Source: Streptomyces sp. B21-083
Lineage (GTDB): Bacteria > Actinomycetota > Actinomycetes > Streptomycetales > Streptomycetaceae
NCBI RefSeq assembly: GCF_036898825.1
Contig: NZ_JARUND010000002.1
Span: forward strand, 2,046,001 to 2,110,000
Length of the DNA: 64,000 nt
Reading direction: 5' to 3'
Positions 42,812 through 54,264 of this stretch are shown here, piece by piece. The notes under the pieces were generated by a model, which saw only the letters and a list, made by a program, of their open reading frames with translations, ran no database searches and was not told the DNA's origin. The translations under genes and the position numbers were made by a program. How positions within the stretch are numbered: position 1 is the stretch's first letter; each line of letters begins with the position of its first letter.

Positions 42812-43974
42812 CGGGCGAGCACCTCCCTGGCGAGCTGGCGATAGGCGGCGGCACCGACGGAGTTCGAGGCGTACGTGGTGATCGGCTCACCGGCGACCGT
42901 GGTCTCCGGGAAGCGGACCGTGCGTCCGATGACCGTGTGGTAGACGTGGTCGTCGAAGGCCTCGACGACACGTGCGAGCACCTCACGGCTGTGCACCGTG
43001 CGCGAGTCGTACATCGTGGCGAGGATGCCGTCGAGCTCAAGTTCCGGGTTCAGCCGCTCCTGGACCTTCTCGATGGTCTCCGTCAGCAGCGCGACACCGC
43101 GCAGTGCGAAGAACTCGCACTCCAGCGGCACTATCACCCGGTGGGCGGCCGTGAGGGCGTTCACGGTGAGCAGGCCTAGCGAGGGCTGACAGTCGATCAC
43201 GATGTAGTCGTAGTCGGCCATGAGCGGCTTCAGGGCGCGCTGGAGCGTCGACTCGCGCGCGACCTCCGACACCAGCTGCACCTCGGCCGCCGACAGGTCG
43301 ATGTTGCTCGGCAGCAGGTCCATGTTCGGGACCGCGGTCTTCAGCAGGATCTCGTCCACGGACATCCCCCGCTCCATGAGCAGGTTGTAGACCGTCAGGT
43401 CGAGTTCCATCGGGTTCACACCGAGGCCCACCGAGAGGGCGCCCTGCGGGTCGAAGTCGACCAGCAGGACCCGGCGTCCGTACTCCGCGAGCGCCGCACC
43501 CAGGTTGATGGTCGACGTGGTCTTGCCCACGCCGCCCTTCTGGTTGCACATCGCGATGATCGTCGCGGGGCCGTGACTGGTCAGCGGACCCGGGATCGGG
43601 AAGTAGGGCAGCGGGCGTCCGGTGGGGCCGATGCGCTCACGGCGCTGACGGGCCGCGTCGGGCGCGAGCGTGGCCGCGTACTCCGGATCGGGCTCGTACT
43701 CGGCGTCGGGGTCGTAGAAGTGCCCGTCGGGCAGTTCGTCGTAGTCGGCGAAGTGGTTGTGGACCCCGCCACTACCGTCGCCGGCCCTGGCGTTCACGTG
43801 ATGACCATCCATGCTCATGTGTCCTGGCCGAGTCACCTGGGACATCTGGTGACCTTGGTGGGCTGCGAAGGTGCGGACCGCGACGGAGCCGACAGCCGCG
43901 AGCCCCGTGGGGCCCGATCCCCGCGCCGGCATTCCTGGTTGACCACCCCCGGGAGTAAATGTCGACTCATTCAC
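42796..43974 (-). CDS. ParA/Soj-family ATPase
   Basis: 392 residues from ATG 43974. A 140-residue His/Gly-rich extension precedes the ATPase: IIAMCNQKGGVGKTTSTINLGAALAEYGRRVLLVDFDPQGALSVGLG carries the deviant Walker A, and YDYIVIDCQPSLGLLTVNAL carries Walker B. It belongs to the orphan ParA group and is not the replication-origin parAB pair. ParA ATPases position chromosomes or complexes by DNA-bound gradients. Operon order parA-RHH-scpA-scpB-rsuA couples it to condensin. The gene begins the operon, with its promoter in the gap at 43975. Confidence 0.9.
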   Translation of the reverse strand: MNESTFTPGGGQPGMPARGSGPTGLAAVGSVAVRTFAAHQGHQMSQVTRPGHMSMDGHHVNARAGDGSGGVHNHFADYDELPDGHFYDPDAEYEPDPEYAATLAPDAARQRRERIGPTGRPLPYFPIPGPLTSHGPATIIAMCNQKGGVGKTTSTINLGAALAEYGRRVLLVDFDPQGALSVGLGVNPMELDLTVYNLLMERGMSVDEILLKTAVPNMDLLPSNIDLSAAEVQLVSEVARESTLQRALKPLMADYDYIVIDCQPSLGLLTVNALTAAHRVIVPLECEFFALRGVALLTETIEKVQERLNPELELDGILATMYDSRTVHSREVLARVVEAFDDHVYHTVIGRTVRFPETTVAGEPITTYASNSVGAAAYRQLAREVLARCHAE

Positions 43975-44366
43975 AAGTCGTCTTACCTCCTTGGTGACCA
44001 GGAAACTTCTCGATAGGTCAGCGTGGCACCATGCCGACGGTTGGCGACTCTATGGCGTGTCGGCCGTTCGCAGCAACACAATCCGCCGTACCCGGCCCGA
44101 TGTGTCGGCAATGAAACATCCCTCTGTCAAGGGCGTACGGCCGTCGCACGGCAGGGTTCACCGGTGCGCGAATCGGTTGAAGCGTTACGTTCGAGGCGAG
44201 TTGAACGAGTGTCGCAAAGTGACCATACACACATCCGGCCGAACCTTGTCGGGCAAGGTCCGGCGGGGTGCGGGGCGTTGACGACCCCTGTTGACGTATC
44301 GCCTTTTACCCGTTGATGACTTGGTCGTTTAGTCGACCGGGAGCCCCGGCGGGGCGGCCCTGAACG
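43975..44366. other. Promoter region of the parA operon
   Basis: 392 bp between the ald stop and the parA start, both leftward, so it also holds the 3' end of nothing else and the ParA-operon promoter. It is A/T-richer (44020-44300) and without a coding frame. No parS-like site was found. A TTGACG (44278) and TTGACG (44291) pair read rightward and have no gene to serve. Confidence 0.5.
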
Positions 44367-45482
44367 TCAGCCGAGCAGTGTCTCCAACTCCGCGTGCTCC
44401 AGCCCGTGCGCCTCTGCGACCTCCCGGTAAACGACCTTGCCGTCATGGGTGTTGAGGCCCCGGGCGAGGGCGGGATCGCGACGCAGCGCCGCCACCCAGC
44501 CACGGTCGGCGAGTTCCACGATGTACGGCAGCGTGGCGTTGGTGAGCGCGTAGGTCGAGGTGTTGGGCACCGCGCCGGGCATGTTGGCGACGCAGTAGAA
44601 GACCGATCCGTGGACCGGGAAGGTCGGTTCGGCGTGGGTCGTGGGGCGCGAGTCCTCGAAGCAGCCGCCCTGGTCGATCGCGATGTCGACGAGAACACTC
44701 CCCGGCTTCATCCGCGACACCAGCTCGTTGGTGACCAGCTTCGGGGCCTTGGCGCCGGGGATGAGCACCGCGCCGATGACGAGGTCGGCGTCCAGGACGG
44801 CCTTCTCCAGCTCGAAGGAGTTGGACATGATGGCCCGGACCTTGGTACCGAAGACCTTGTCGGCCTCGCGCAGCTTGTTGATGTCGCGGTCGAGCAACGT
44901 GACGTGGAAGCCCATGCCGACGGCGATCTGCGTGGCGTTCCAGCCGGAGACACCGCCGCCGATGACGACAGCCCGCGCGGGCTGCGTGCCGGGGACGCCG
45001 CCGGGGAGCACGCCACGTCCGCCGACCGAGCGCATCAGGTGGTAGGCGCCGACCTGCGGGGCCAGCCGGCCGGCGACCTCCGACATCGGGGCGAGCAGTG
45101 GCAGGGCGCGGCCGGGCAGCTCGACGGTCTCGTAGGCGATCGCCGTGGTGCCGGACGCGACGAGCGCGTCGGTGCACTCCTTGGACGCGGCCAGGTGCAG
45201 GTAGGTGAAGAGCGTCTGGTCCTTGCGGAGGCGGTGGTACTCCTCGGCGATGGGCTCCTTGACCTTCAGCAGCAGGTCGGCGGTGGCCCACACCTCGTCG
45301 GCCGTGGGCAGGATGCGCGCACCGGCGGCCACGAACTCGTCGTCCGTGATCGAGGAGCCGACACCGGCGTTCCGCTCGATGACGACCTGGTGGCCGTGGC
45401 GCACCAGCTCGTGCACGCCGGCCGGGGTGATGGCGACGCGGAACTCGTTGTTCTTGACCTCGCGGGGGATGCCGACCTTCAC
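44367..45482 (-). CDS. ald: Alanine dehydrogenase
   Basis: I take GTG 45482, the start giving [22 protein letters not shown] and 371 residues, the family norm, with AAGGA eleven bases upstream; GTG 45491 would add three residues. Catalytic Lys (LLKVKEP) and His ([11 protein letters not shown]) are present, as is the NAD site [19 protein letters not shown]. It interconverts L-alanine with pyruvate and ammonia using NAD, in nitrogen and redox balance, and in streptomycetes is often induced by alanine or low oxygen. It stands alone with its own promoter. Confidence 0.96.
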   Translation of the reverse strand: MKVGIPREVKNNEFRVAITPAGVHELVRHGHQVVIERNAGVGSSITDDEFVAAGARILPTADEVWATADLLLKVKEPIAEEYHRLRKDQTLFTYLHLAASKECTDALVASGTTAIAYETVELPGRALPLLAPMSEVAGRLAPQVGAYHLMRSVGGRGVLPGGVPGTQPARAVVIGGGVSGWNATQIAVGMGFHVTLLDRDINKLREADKVFGTKVRAIMSNSFELEKAVLDADLVIGAVLIPGAKAPKLVTNELVSRMKPGSVLVDIAIDQGGCFEDSRPTTHAEPTFPVHGSVFYCVANMPGAVPNTSTYALTNATLPYIVELADRGWVAALRRDPALARGLNTHDGKVVYREVAEAHGLEHAELETLLG

Positions 45483-45625
45483 GTCGATCACGGTCCTTGG
45501 CTCAGAGGATGCGGGGGCATAGCAATACATACCCGGACGTGCGGGGGCACACCAGGAGACCGCAGGAGAAGGCGCGGTAGAGCCAGTCTAATGAAGGCGT
45601 TCTCGGTGTCTAGCCTTTCAATGCA

Positions 45626-47722
45626 TCAATCTTCGACTGATGCGCTACGGATTTCGTAGGTGTTAGCGTCGTGTTCCAGGTCAGGTTCGCCTTCGAGGAT
45701 CTCCGGCCCGCTCTCCTGAGGGTCCGGCTCGTCGCCCAGCAGCCGCTCGGCGGCGCTCCGGTGCAGTCGCGCCGCCACCGGATCCCCGAGGTGCTCCAGC
45801 GTGTCCGCCAGCCGCAGCTGAAGCGCTCCCTGCAGCCGTACGTCGTCGGCGCGGCGGGCCCAATCCACCGCCTCCTGGCAGGTACGCAGCGACTCCTCGG
45901 GCCGCCCCGCGTACTCCTGGACCCGCGCCAGCTCGCTCAACGCCCGTGCCTGCGCGCCCACATCACCGTTCTTGCGGTGACCTGCCACCGCGGCACGCCA
46001 GTTGCGCAGCGCCTCGCCGTAACGGCCCGCGTAGGTGTGCGCGGTGGCGATACGGCCGTACAGCCGGGCGGCGTCCTCGCGCTCGTCGCGTGCCAGTCGC
46101 TGGGCGAGCGCACGCCCGTACCAGTCGGCGGCGCGGTCGTAGTCCCCGAGCTCCTGGTGTGCGCCCCCTACGGATTCCATCGCGCGCCCGGTCGCGTACG
46201 GGTCGTTCGCCTCGCGTCCGGCGTCCAGAGCCGCCCGGTAGCGGATCAGCGCATCGCCCGTTCGGCCGGTCCGCGCGTCCAGGTCGGCGAGGTTCAGCAG
46301 GGCGGCGGCCCGCTCGCGGGGCAGTTCGCGGCGCTCGGCGACGTCGAGGACGAGACGGTGGACGCCGTACAGGTCGGGCGCGGCGGCCTGGGTTCCGACG
46401 TGCGCGACCATGGCCTTGACCAGGGCGGACATCAGGCGTCTGGCCAGGGTGTCCAGCTCCCCGTCGGCCACGGCGAGGCGGGCCGCGGCGAGCAGGGCGG
46501 GCCTTCGGATGGTGAGCCAGTCCGCCGCCGCCCTCGGGTTCGGGAAGCGCAGCGCGCTGGGCATGCCGAGAAGCTTCTCGCGGGCCAGTGGGCTGTCGGT
46601 CTCGGTGATCGCCCGGCAGGACACCAGCAGCCGTACCGTCCGCTCCAGCATCCGGGCCCGGGCCAGCTGGAGCTCGGCCGGGCGGTCCTGGGACACCGCG
46701 AGAGGGCGTAGGAGGGGCATCAGGCAGCCGGGGACCTCGTACTGCGGCAGCGGCGAGTCCACGGCCGTCAGAAGGCTCAGGGCGACGAAGTCGTCCAGGG
46801 TGGCGCGGGCGCCGCCGACCGAGCAGCCGGCCAGCGCGGAGGCCGTCTGCGGGTCGACCAGGCCGCCGGGGGCGAGGGCGAGCAGTCGCAGTGTCCGGGC
46901 GGCCGGGGTGGGCAGCGACGCGTACACGAGGCGGAACACGCGGCTGAGGGCGGTGCCCTCGTCGCCCTCGGCGTGCAGCTGCTTGGCGAGGTCGGAGACG
47001 GCCGCCTTGGGCCGGGCCTCCAGCCAGCCGCCGGCCAGCATCAGTGCGGCGGGCTGCCCCTGGCACACCTCGGCGAGGGCTTCGGCGGAGCGCGGGTCCA
47101 CGGTGACGCGCACCGACCCGGTGAAGCGTTCGAGCAGTTCCACGGCGGACTTGGTGTCGAGGCCGCCCAGCGTGCACGGCCGGACGTCGGAGATCCCGGT
47201 CAGCGGGCCCCCGGAGACGGCGACGGCAAGACAGTCCGGGTTGTCCGGCAGGAGCGCGTCGACCTGCTCGGCGTCGGCCGCGTCGTCGAGCAGGAGCAGC
47301 ATCCGGCGGTCGGCGAGCGCGTCGCGCAGCGCCTCGGACAGTTCGTCCTCGTCGGCGCCGGGCGGGGTGGGCAGCTCCAGGGCGGTCAGCAGCTCGCGGG
47401 CGGTGCGTTCGGTGGGCACGCGCGTGCCGTCGGGCTCGGTGAGCCGGGCGCGCAGCACACCGTCCGGGTAACTGTCCGCGACCTGGCGGACCAGTTCCTC
47501 GGCGAGCGCGCTGCGGCCCGATCCGGGCTTGCCGGCGATGAGGAGCACGCGCGCGCGGGGAGCCTTCCGACCCGCGAGAGTGTCGAGTCCGGCGCGCTCG
47601 ATGTCGGCGCGCAGTTCCTTCAACTCTCTTGTCCGGCCGAGGAACTGACTGTCCGTAGGAACGGGCGACCGATCGTTTCCGGACAGCTTCGTGCCGTCTG
47701 CGTCCACCGCCTGATCCGTCAC
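45626..47722 (-). CDS. NB-ARC-type ATPase with TPR repeats
   Basis: GTG 47722 has GGGAG eight bases upstream; the protein is 698 residues. After a short start, FLGRTRELKELRADI leads to the P-loop VLLIAGKPGSGRSALAEELV (about 63-82), Walker B RRMLLLLDDAADAEQVDALL and a GxP-like helix (CQGQPAALMLAGGWLEARP). The C-terminal half consists of TPR units (AAALLNLADLDARTGRTGDALIRYRAALD, AMESVGGAHQELGDYDRAADWYGRALAQR, RIATAHTYAGRYGEALRNWRAAVAG). No effector domain is fused. Such STAND ATPases act as signal sensors or regulators in Streptomyces. No partner gene is evident. Confidence 0.87.
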   Translation of the reverse strand: MTDQAVDADGTKLSGNDRSPVPTDSQFLGRTRELKELRADIERAGLDTLAGRKAPRARVLLIAGKPGSGRSALAEELVRQVADSYPDGVLRARLTEPDGTRVPTERTARELLTALELPTPPGADEDELSEALRDALADRRMLLLLDDAADAEQVDALLPDNPDCLAVAVSGGPLTGISDVRPCTLGGLDTKSAVELLERFTGSVRVTVDPRSAEALAEVCQGQPAALMLAGGWLEARPKAAVSDLAKQLHAEGDEGTALSRVFRLVYASLPTPAARTLRLLALAPGGLVDPQTASALAGCSVGGARATLDDFVALSLLTAVDSPLPQYEVPGCLMPLLRPLAVSQDRPAELQLARARMLERTVRLLVSCRAITETDSPLAREKLLGMPSALRFPNPRAAADWLTIRRPALLAAARLAVADGELDTLARRLMSALVKAMVAHVGTQAAAPDLYGVHRLVLDVAERRELPRERAAALLNLADLDARTGRTGDALIRYRAALDAGREANDPYATGRAMESVGGAHQELGDYDRAADWYGRALAQRLARDEREDAARLYGRIATAHTYAGRYGEALRNWRAAVAGHRKNGDVGAQARALSELARVQEYAGRPEESLRTCQEAVDWARRADDVRLQGALQLRLADTLEHLGDPVAARLHRSAAERLLGDEPDPQESGPEILEGEPDLEHDANTYEIRSASVED

Positions 47723-47893
47723 GGGCCACACTCCCGTCCACCTGCACGCGCAAGCCCGCCGGGACTCCGGTTCGGGCGTTTCCAGAGCCTAGTTCACGCT
47801 CTGCGACGATCTGTGCGGAGCGCGGCGGGCAGGTCGCCCGATCGGATCAGCCGATGGTCACACCGGGCGCGGCAGCTGGCCCCTACGGGCGCC

Positions 47894-48523
47894 TCAGGCC
47901 TCGAAGGGCCGGGCCGGCCACGCCGCGTCGGCCGGGCGCAGCGAGTCGAGTCCGTCGCCCTTCTCGGCCGCCACCAGCGAAAGGACGCCCACGACCAGGC
48001 AGTTGCTGTGCACTTCGCCGGCGAGGACACCCCGGACCAGTTCCTCGACGGACACGCGCGCGTACTCCATGTCGGCCTCCTCGTCCTCGACCTCGAAGCG
48101 CTCCCCCTCGGCCTCGGACAGATTCCGGGCCAGGAAGATCCGTACGGCCTCGTCGCAGCCGCCCGCCGTGGGGTAGACGTCGGTCAGCACCCGCCAGTCC
48201 TCGGCCTTGACGTGCGCCTCCTCGTACAGCTCGCGCTGGGCGGCGTGCAGCGGGTTCTCGCCAGGTACGTCGAGCAGGCCGGCCGGGATCTCCCACATCC
48301 GTTGGCGCACGGGGTGGCGGTACTGCCGGATCAGCAGGACCCTGCCTTCCGCGTCGAGGGCGAGGACGCCCACGGATCCTGGGTGGACCTGGTAGTCCCG
48401 GCCCACGACCGAGCCGTCGGGCATGACCACCTCGTCGGTGCGCACGGAGGTCTTGTTGCCCACGAAGGGGGTCTCCGTCGCCCGGATCTCCCACTCCTCC
48501 GGAGTGTCCTTGATGGTGGTCAT
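47894..48523 (-). CDS. Nudix hydrolase, ADP-ribose/ADP-sugar pyrophosphatase-like
   Basis: ATG 48523 (GGGAGG ten bases upstream) gives 209 residues. The Nudix box GLLDVPGENPLHAAQRELYEEAHV fits G-x5-E-x7-R-E-x2-E-E-x-G with the final Gly shifted. Upstream, VLALDAEGRVLLIRQYRHPVRQRMWEIPAG is the ADP-ribose pyrophosphatase substrate region. It should cleave ADP-ribose or related sugars to AMP. It lies 125 bp after pyrG stop and 171 bp from the NB-ARC gene. A second Nudix protein in the window (38142) is a regulator instead. Confidence 0.88.
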   Translation of the reverse strand: MTTIKDTPEEWEIRATETPFVGNKTSVRTDEVVMPDGSVVGRDYQVHPGSVGVLALDAEGRVLLIRQYRHPVRQRMWEIPAGLLDVPGENPLHAAQRELYEEAHVKAEDWRVLTDVYPTAGGCDEAVRIFLARNLSEAEGERFEVEDEEADMEYARVSVEELVRGVLAGEVHSNCLVVGVLSLVAAEKGDGLDSLRPADAAWPARPFEA

Positions 48524-48648
48524 GTCGACTCGTCCTCCCGCATCCCGCGTCCCGCCCCGTACACAAGAAACCGGCCCCGGAAGCCGGCACAGAAAACCGG
48601 GGCACGCACCCCCAAAGGCGCGCACCCCGGTCACCGTACAGCCTGGCG

Positions 48649-50331
<1,683 letters not shown>

Positions 50332-50861
50332 GGCCAAGGCGGGGCTCCCGTGGTCGCGGTCTGGGGTGCGGTACGGCCGCCCGGCCCGGAGCTTTCCGGG
50401 TTTTCAGGGGAGGATCCGTCGCTGCGGTTCGGGGGTTTCGTGCCCACCGGTCCACGGGCTACCAGGGTATCAGCGACCCGAGGAGATGGCTTCCGGCCAC
50501 GCTCCGCGCACACGCGGACACGCATCCCGTACACGAGTCACCATCACCCTGTCCGGCGCTCACCCGAAACAGTGCCCGCTCACCAGAGCTTCACTCGTTC
50601 AGCGGACCCGGGTTCTCCGGAGCGGCACGCGGACCGTCTGAGTGCGTCGTATGCTCCTCGGACACTCGCTGCCGAGCCCTTCCGACAACACGGCACCACC
50701 CCCGCCCGTGACACCGGAACAACGAGCGCTCGTCAGTCCGTTGAGCAAAGATTGGTGTTTGCTTCACCGCTCAACGATGCTGGACAACGAACCCTTGACC
50801 GCAAGATCGAGACCCCCGTTTTCCTTTTGGGGGCGACGTGGCCGTTCGACTGGAGTTGCAC
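50332..50861. other. Divergent promoter region of pyrG and the GH15 gene
   Basis: This 530-bp gap carries leftward and rightward promoters and no coding signal. At 50740-50775 two inverted repeats nest: GTTGAGC / GCTCAAC outside and AGCAAA / TTTGCT inside. They lie about 90 bp before the GH15 start and could be a sugar-responsive operator. Confidence 0.45.
50740..50775. promoter_or_regulatory. Nested inverted repeats ahead of GH15
   Basis: Outer 7-bp arms GTTGAGC / GCTCAAC and inner 6-bp arms AGCAAA / TTTGCT are both perfect. The A/T-rich inner part in a G/C-rich background is typical of a repressor site. Which protein binds is unknown. Confidence 0.4.
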
Positions 50862-52664
50862 GTGGCCGGGCTCATCGAAGACTACGCACTCATCGGGGAC
50901 ATGCAGACTGCCGCGCTGGTCTGCCGGGACGGCACAGTCGACTGGCTGTGCCTGCCCCGCTTCGACTCCCATGCCGTCTTCGCGGGACTGCTCGGCACCG
51001 AGGAGCATGGCTTCTGGCGCCTCGGTCCCGCGCACGCGGCGGACGCGAAACCCCCCGTGGCGGCCCGTCGCCGTTACCGGGGCGACTCGCTGATCCTCGA
51101 ATCCGAGTGGGACACCCCACGTGGCACGGTCAGAGTGACCGATTTCATGCCCCCTCGCGACGGCGCCCCGCAGCTGATCCGCATCGTGGAGGGCGTCAGC
51201 GGCCGGGTGCCGATGCGTTCGGCCCTGCGCATGCGGTTCTCGTACGGTCGTGTCGTGCCGTGGGTGCACAAGCACGAGGGGCGGACGGTCGCCGTCGCGG
51301 GCCCCGACTCGGTGTGGTTCGACACCACCGCGGAGACCTACGGCAAGTCGCTGACGACGTACGCCGACTTCACGGTGGCGCCGGGTGACCGGATCGCGTT
51401 CACCATCTCCTGGGAGCCCTCGCACAAGCAGCCGCCCGCGCTGCCCGAGCCCGAGCAGTCCCTCGACGCCACCGAGGATTTCTGGCGCGAGTGGGTCGAG
51501 CAGTGCACGTACCACGGCCCCTACCGGGAGGCCGTCGTCCGCTCGCTCATCACGCTGAAGGCGCTGACGTACGCGCCGACCGGCGGCATCGTGGCCGCGC
51601 CGACCACCTCCCTCCCGGAGGACATCGGCGGCGTACGCAACTGGGACTACCGCTACACCTGGCTGCGCGACGCGGCCATCACCCTCTCCTCCCTCCTGCG
51701 CACCGGCTACCGCGACGAGGCCCGCGCCTGGCGCGAGTGGCTGCTGCGCGCGGTCGCCGGCGACCCGGAGAACCTGCAGATCATGTACGGGATCGCGGGC
51801 GAACGAGAGCTGGGCGAGGCCGAGTTGGACTGGCTTCCCGGCTACGAGAACTCGGGCCCCGTCCGGGTCGGCAACGGCGCCGCGCACCAGCTCCAGCTGG
51901 ACGTGTACGGCGAGGTCACCGAGGCCCTGCACCTGGCCCATATGACGGGTCTGGCCCGCAACGACTACGCCTCCCTGCTCCAGCTGAAGCTGATCCGCTA
52001 TCTGGAGCAGCACTGGGACGAGCCCGACGAGGGCATCTGGGAGGTGCGCGGTCCGCGCCGCCACTTCGTGCACTCCAAGGTCATGGCCTGGGTCGCGGTG
52101 GACCGGACGATCAAGCTCATCGAGTCCGGCGACGCGGACGGCCCGCTGGAGAAGTGGCGCGAGCTGCGCGACGACATCCACCGGGACGTGTGTGAGAAGG
52201 GTTACGACAAGGAGCGCAACACCTTCACACAGTCGTACGGCTCGAAGGAACTGGACGCCTCCCTGCTGCTGATCCCGCAGATGGGCTTCCTGCCTCCCGA
52301 CGACAAGCGCGTCATCGGCACCATCGAGGCGATCCAGCGCGAGCTGTCCACCTCGGACGGCTTCATCCTGCGCTACCCGACCTCGGGCGGCGAGGAGAAC
52401 CTCGACGGCCTCCCCGGCGACGAGGGCGCGTTCCTGGCCTGCTCGTTCTGGATGGCGGACGACCTGGCGATGATCGGCCGCGTCGACGAGGCCCGCAAGC
52501 TCTTCGAGAAGCTCCTCGACCTCCGCAACGACCTGGGCCTGCTGGCCGAGGAGTGGGACCCGCGACTCAAGCGCCAGGTGGGCAACTTCCCCCAGGCCTT
52601 CAGCCACGTCCCGCTGATCGACACGGCCCTGAGGCTGACGGCTTCGGGGGCGTACGGCGGCTAG
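50862..52664 (+). CDS. GH15 glycoside hydrolase (glucoamylase/trehalase-like)
   Basis: GTG 50862 has GGAG six bases upstream and starts the family sequence AGLIEDYALIGDMQTAALV; GTG 50838 is poorer. The 600-residue protein has GH15 features: GTVDWLCLPRFDSHAVFAGLLG, GGVRNWDYRYTWLRDAAITL with the general acid region, and LLAEEWDPRLKRQVGNFPQAFSH with a catalytic Glu. No signal peptide, so it is cytosolic. In actinobacteria this family has been found to include trehalases, alongside glucoamylases. Trehalose as the substrate is a reasonable guess. A repeat-terminator follows at 52683. Confidence 0.9.
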   Translation: MAGLIEDYALIGDMQTAALVCRDGTVDWLCLPRFDSHAVFAGLLGTEEHGFWRLGPAHAADAKPPVAARRRYRGDSLILESEWDTPRGTVRVTDFMPPRDGAPQLIRIVEGVSGRVPMRSALRMRFSYGRVVPWVHKHEGRTVAVAGPDSVWFDTTAETYGKSLTTYADFTVAPGDRIAFTISWEPSHKQPPALPEPEQSLDATEDFWREWVEQCTYHGPYREAVVRSLITLKALTYAPTGGIVAAPTTSLPEDIGGVRNWDYRYTWLRDAAITLSSLLRTGYRDEARAWREWLLRAVAGDPENLQIMYGIAGERELGEAELDWLPGYENSGPVRVGNGAAHQLQLDVYGEVTEALHLAHMTGLARNDYASLLQLKLIRYLEQHWDEPDEGIWEVRGPRRHFVHSKVMAWVAVDRTIKLIESGDADGPLEKWRELRDDIHRDVCEKGYDKERNTFTQSYGSKELDASLLLIPQMGFLPPDDKRVIGTIEAIQRELSTSDGFILRYPTSGGEENLDGLPGDEGAFLACSFWMADDLAMIGRVDEARKLFEKLLDLRNDLGLLAEEWDPRLKRQVGNFPQAFSHVPLIDTALRLTASGAYGG

Positions 52665-52682
52665 AAACTCACGCCCGGCAAA

Positions 52683-52730
52683 CCGCGCCCCGGTTTTCAG
52701 GGGCGCGGGGAACTGCGCGATCAGCCACGA
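52683..52730 (+). terminator. Terminator of GH15, dispersed repeat copy B
   Basis: A 9-bp perfect stem (52683-52691 / 52700-52708) with an 8-nt loop starts 19 bp after the GH15 stop. Its right part belongs to the 23-bp core (52698-52720) shared with 28261 and 59144, followed by TCAGCCACGA. Confidence 0.8.
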
Positions 52731-52815
52731 GGGCGCCGCACCTCAAAGCGGCGCAATCGTAACCAAGCGCCTACCCTGGAAGCACATAAATGCCCCCTAT
52801 CGGAAGGGGGCCGCC

Positions 52816-54198
52816 ATGGCTTCCCCCTCAAAGGCGGGCACAGCCCTCTCCGCGCTCCGCGAAGACCTCACCGGCGACGTACTCGCCCCGGGCGACCCCG
52901 GATACGACGACGCCCGCACCGTCTTCAACGCCATGATCGACAAACGCCCCGCAGTGATCGCGCAGTGCGTGGACGAGGCCGACGTGACCCGTTCCGTGCG
53001 CTTCGCCCGCGATCTGGACCTGCCGATCGCGGTGCGCGGCGGCGGCCACAGTGTGGCGGGCATGGGCCTGAACGACGCGGGTCTGGTGATCGACCTGCGC
53101 CGGATGGACGAGGTGACCGTCTACCGCGCGGCGCAGTCGGTACGGGTCCAGGGCGGGGCGCTGATGAGCCACCTGGACCGGGCGACCCAGCCGTACGGGC
53201 TGTCGACCACCGGCGGCCGGGTCTCCACGACCGGCGTCGCCGGCTTCGTGCTCGGCGGCGGCAGCGGCTGGCTCGACCGGACGTACGGCCTCGCCGTCGA
53301 CAACCTCATCGGGGTCGACCTGGTCACCGCCGACGGCACCGCGGTCCACGCGAGCGCCGAGCAGAACCCGGAGTTGTTCTGGGCGCTGCACGGTGGCGGC
53401 GGAAACTTCGGGGTCGCCACCTCGCTCACCCTGAGACTGCACGAGATGCCCGCCTTCTCCGTCGCGCTGCTGCTCTACCTCCCCGAGTTCGGCCCCGAGG
53501 TCATCCGCACCTACCGCGACGTGATCGAGGCCGGCCCGGTCGAGGCGAGCGGCGGGGCCATTTATCTCACCGCCCCGCCCGAGGAGTTCGTCCCACCGCA
53601 TCTGGTCGGACATCTGCTGTGCGGCGCACTGCTGACGTACACGGGTGCCGAGGACGACATGCGCAAGCTCGCAGAGCCGCTGCTCTCGCTGCCGCACGAG
53701 GTGGAGATCGTCACCGCGATCCCGTACGCCGACTTCCAGTGCATGCTCGACGACCCGCCCGACATGCGGAACTACTGGTCGGCCGAGTACCTGACGGGCG
53801 CGCCCGACGAGTTCGTGGACGCCTTCTGCGCTCTCGGGGACGCCGTTCCCGTGCCGACCGGCACGCAGAGCGCGCTGTTCCCGCTCGGCGGGGCCATCGC
53901 CGACGGCCCGTCCGAGTACCCGGTCCCCTACCGGGACGCCCAGTGGGCCGTGCACCCCTTCGGCTGCTGGGAGGATCCGGCGGACGACGAGCGCTGCGTC
54001 CAGTGGGTCCACGACGTCCGTAGCCGCGTCCGCCCGTGGAGCACCGGCGCGGTCTATCTCAACTTCATCGGCGACGAGGGCGCGGAGCGCGTGATCGCGG
54101 GCCTGGGCGCCGAGAACACGCGCCGGCTGGCGTCGGTGAAGCGCCAGTACGACCCGGACAACGTGTTCCGCTTCAACCACAACATCGTTCCGGCGTAG
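52816..54198 (+). CDS. FAD-binding oxidoreductase (BBE family)
   Basis: 460 residues from ATG 52816 (GGAAGGGGG upstream). The PCMH FAD fold has LPIAVRGGGHSVAGMGLNDAG, where His is the likely covalent flavin link; the second, cysteinyl site of bicovalent enzymes is replaced (VSTTGVAGFVLGGGSGWLDR), so one link is expected. The C-terminal BBE segment YLNFIGDEGAERV and ASVKRQYDPDNVFRFNHNI is intact. It oxidises an alcohol, sugar or similar substrate with FAD. No signal peptide. It is followed by a PucR regulator that may control it, but no shared site was seen. Confidence 0.9.
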   Translation: MASPSKAGTALSALREDLTGDVLAPGDPGYDDARTVFNAMIDKRPAVIAQCVDEADVTRSVRFARDLDLPIAVRGGGHSVAGMGLNDAGLVIDLRRMDEVTVYRAAQSVRVQGGALMSHLDRATQPYGLSTTGGRVSTTGVAGFVLGGGSGWLDRTYGLAVDNLIGVDLVTADGTAVHASAEQNPELFWALHGGGGNFGVATSLTLRLHEMPAFSVALLLYLPEFGPEVIRTYRDVIEAGPVEASGGAIYLTAPPEEFVPPHLVGHLLCGALLTYTGAEDDMRKLAEPLLSLPHEVEIVTAIPYADFQCMLDDPPDMRNYWSAEYLTGAPDEFVDAFCALGDAVPVPTGTQSALFPLGGAIADGPSEYPVPYRDAQWAVHPFGCWEDPADDERCVQWVHDVRSRVRPWSTGAVYLNFIGDEGAERVIAGLGAENTRRLASVKRQYDPDNVFRFNHNIVPA

Positions 54199-54264
54199 CC
54201 GGGCCGCGCGTGCCGTTGACGCGCGGATCGTCAGTGCTGCGTAGGTGCGGGTAGCGTCCGCTGC

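Noticed and set aside
43788..43803. parS-like site near the parA start
   Set aside because: Only the TTCACGTGA core matches; the flanks do not fit the Streptomyces parS consensus, and the site lies within the coding sequence.
50838..50861. GTG 50838 as the GH15 start
   Set aside because: The GTG at 50862 has a better ribosome site and gives the family's usual N-terminus.
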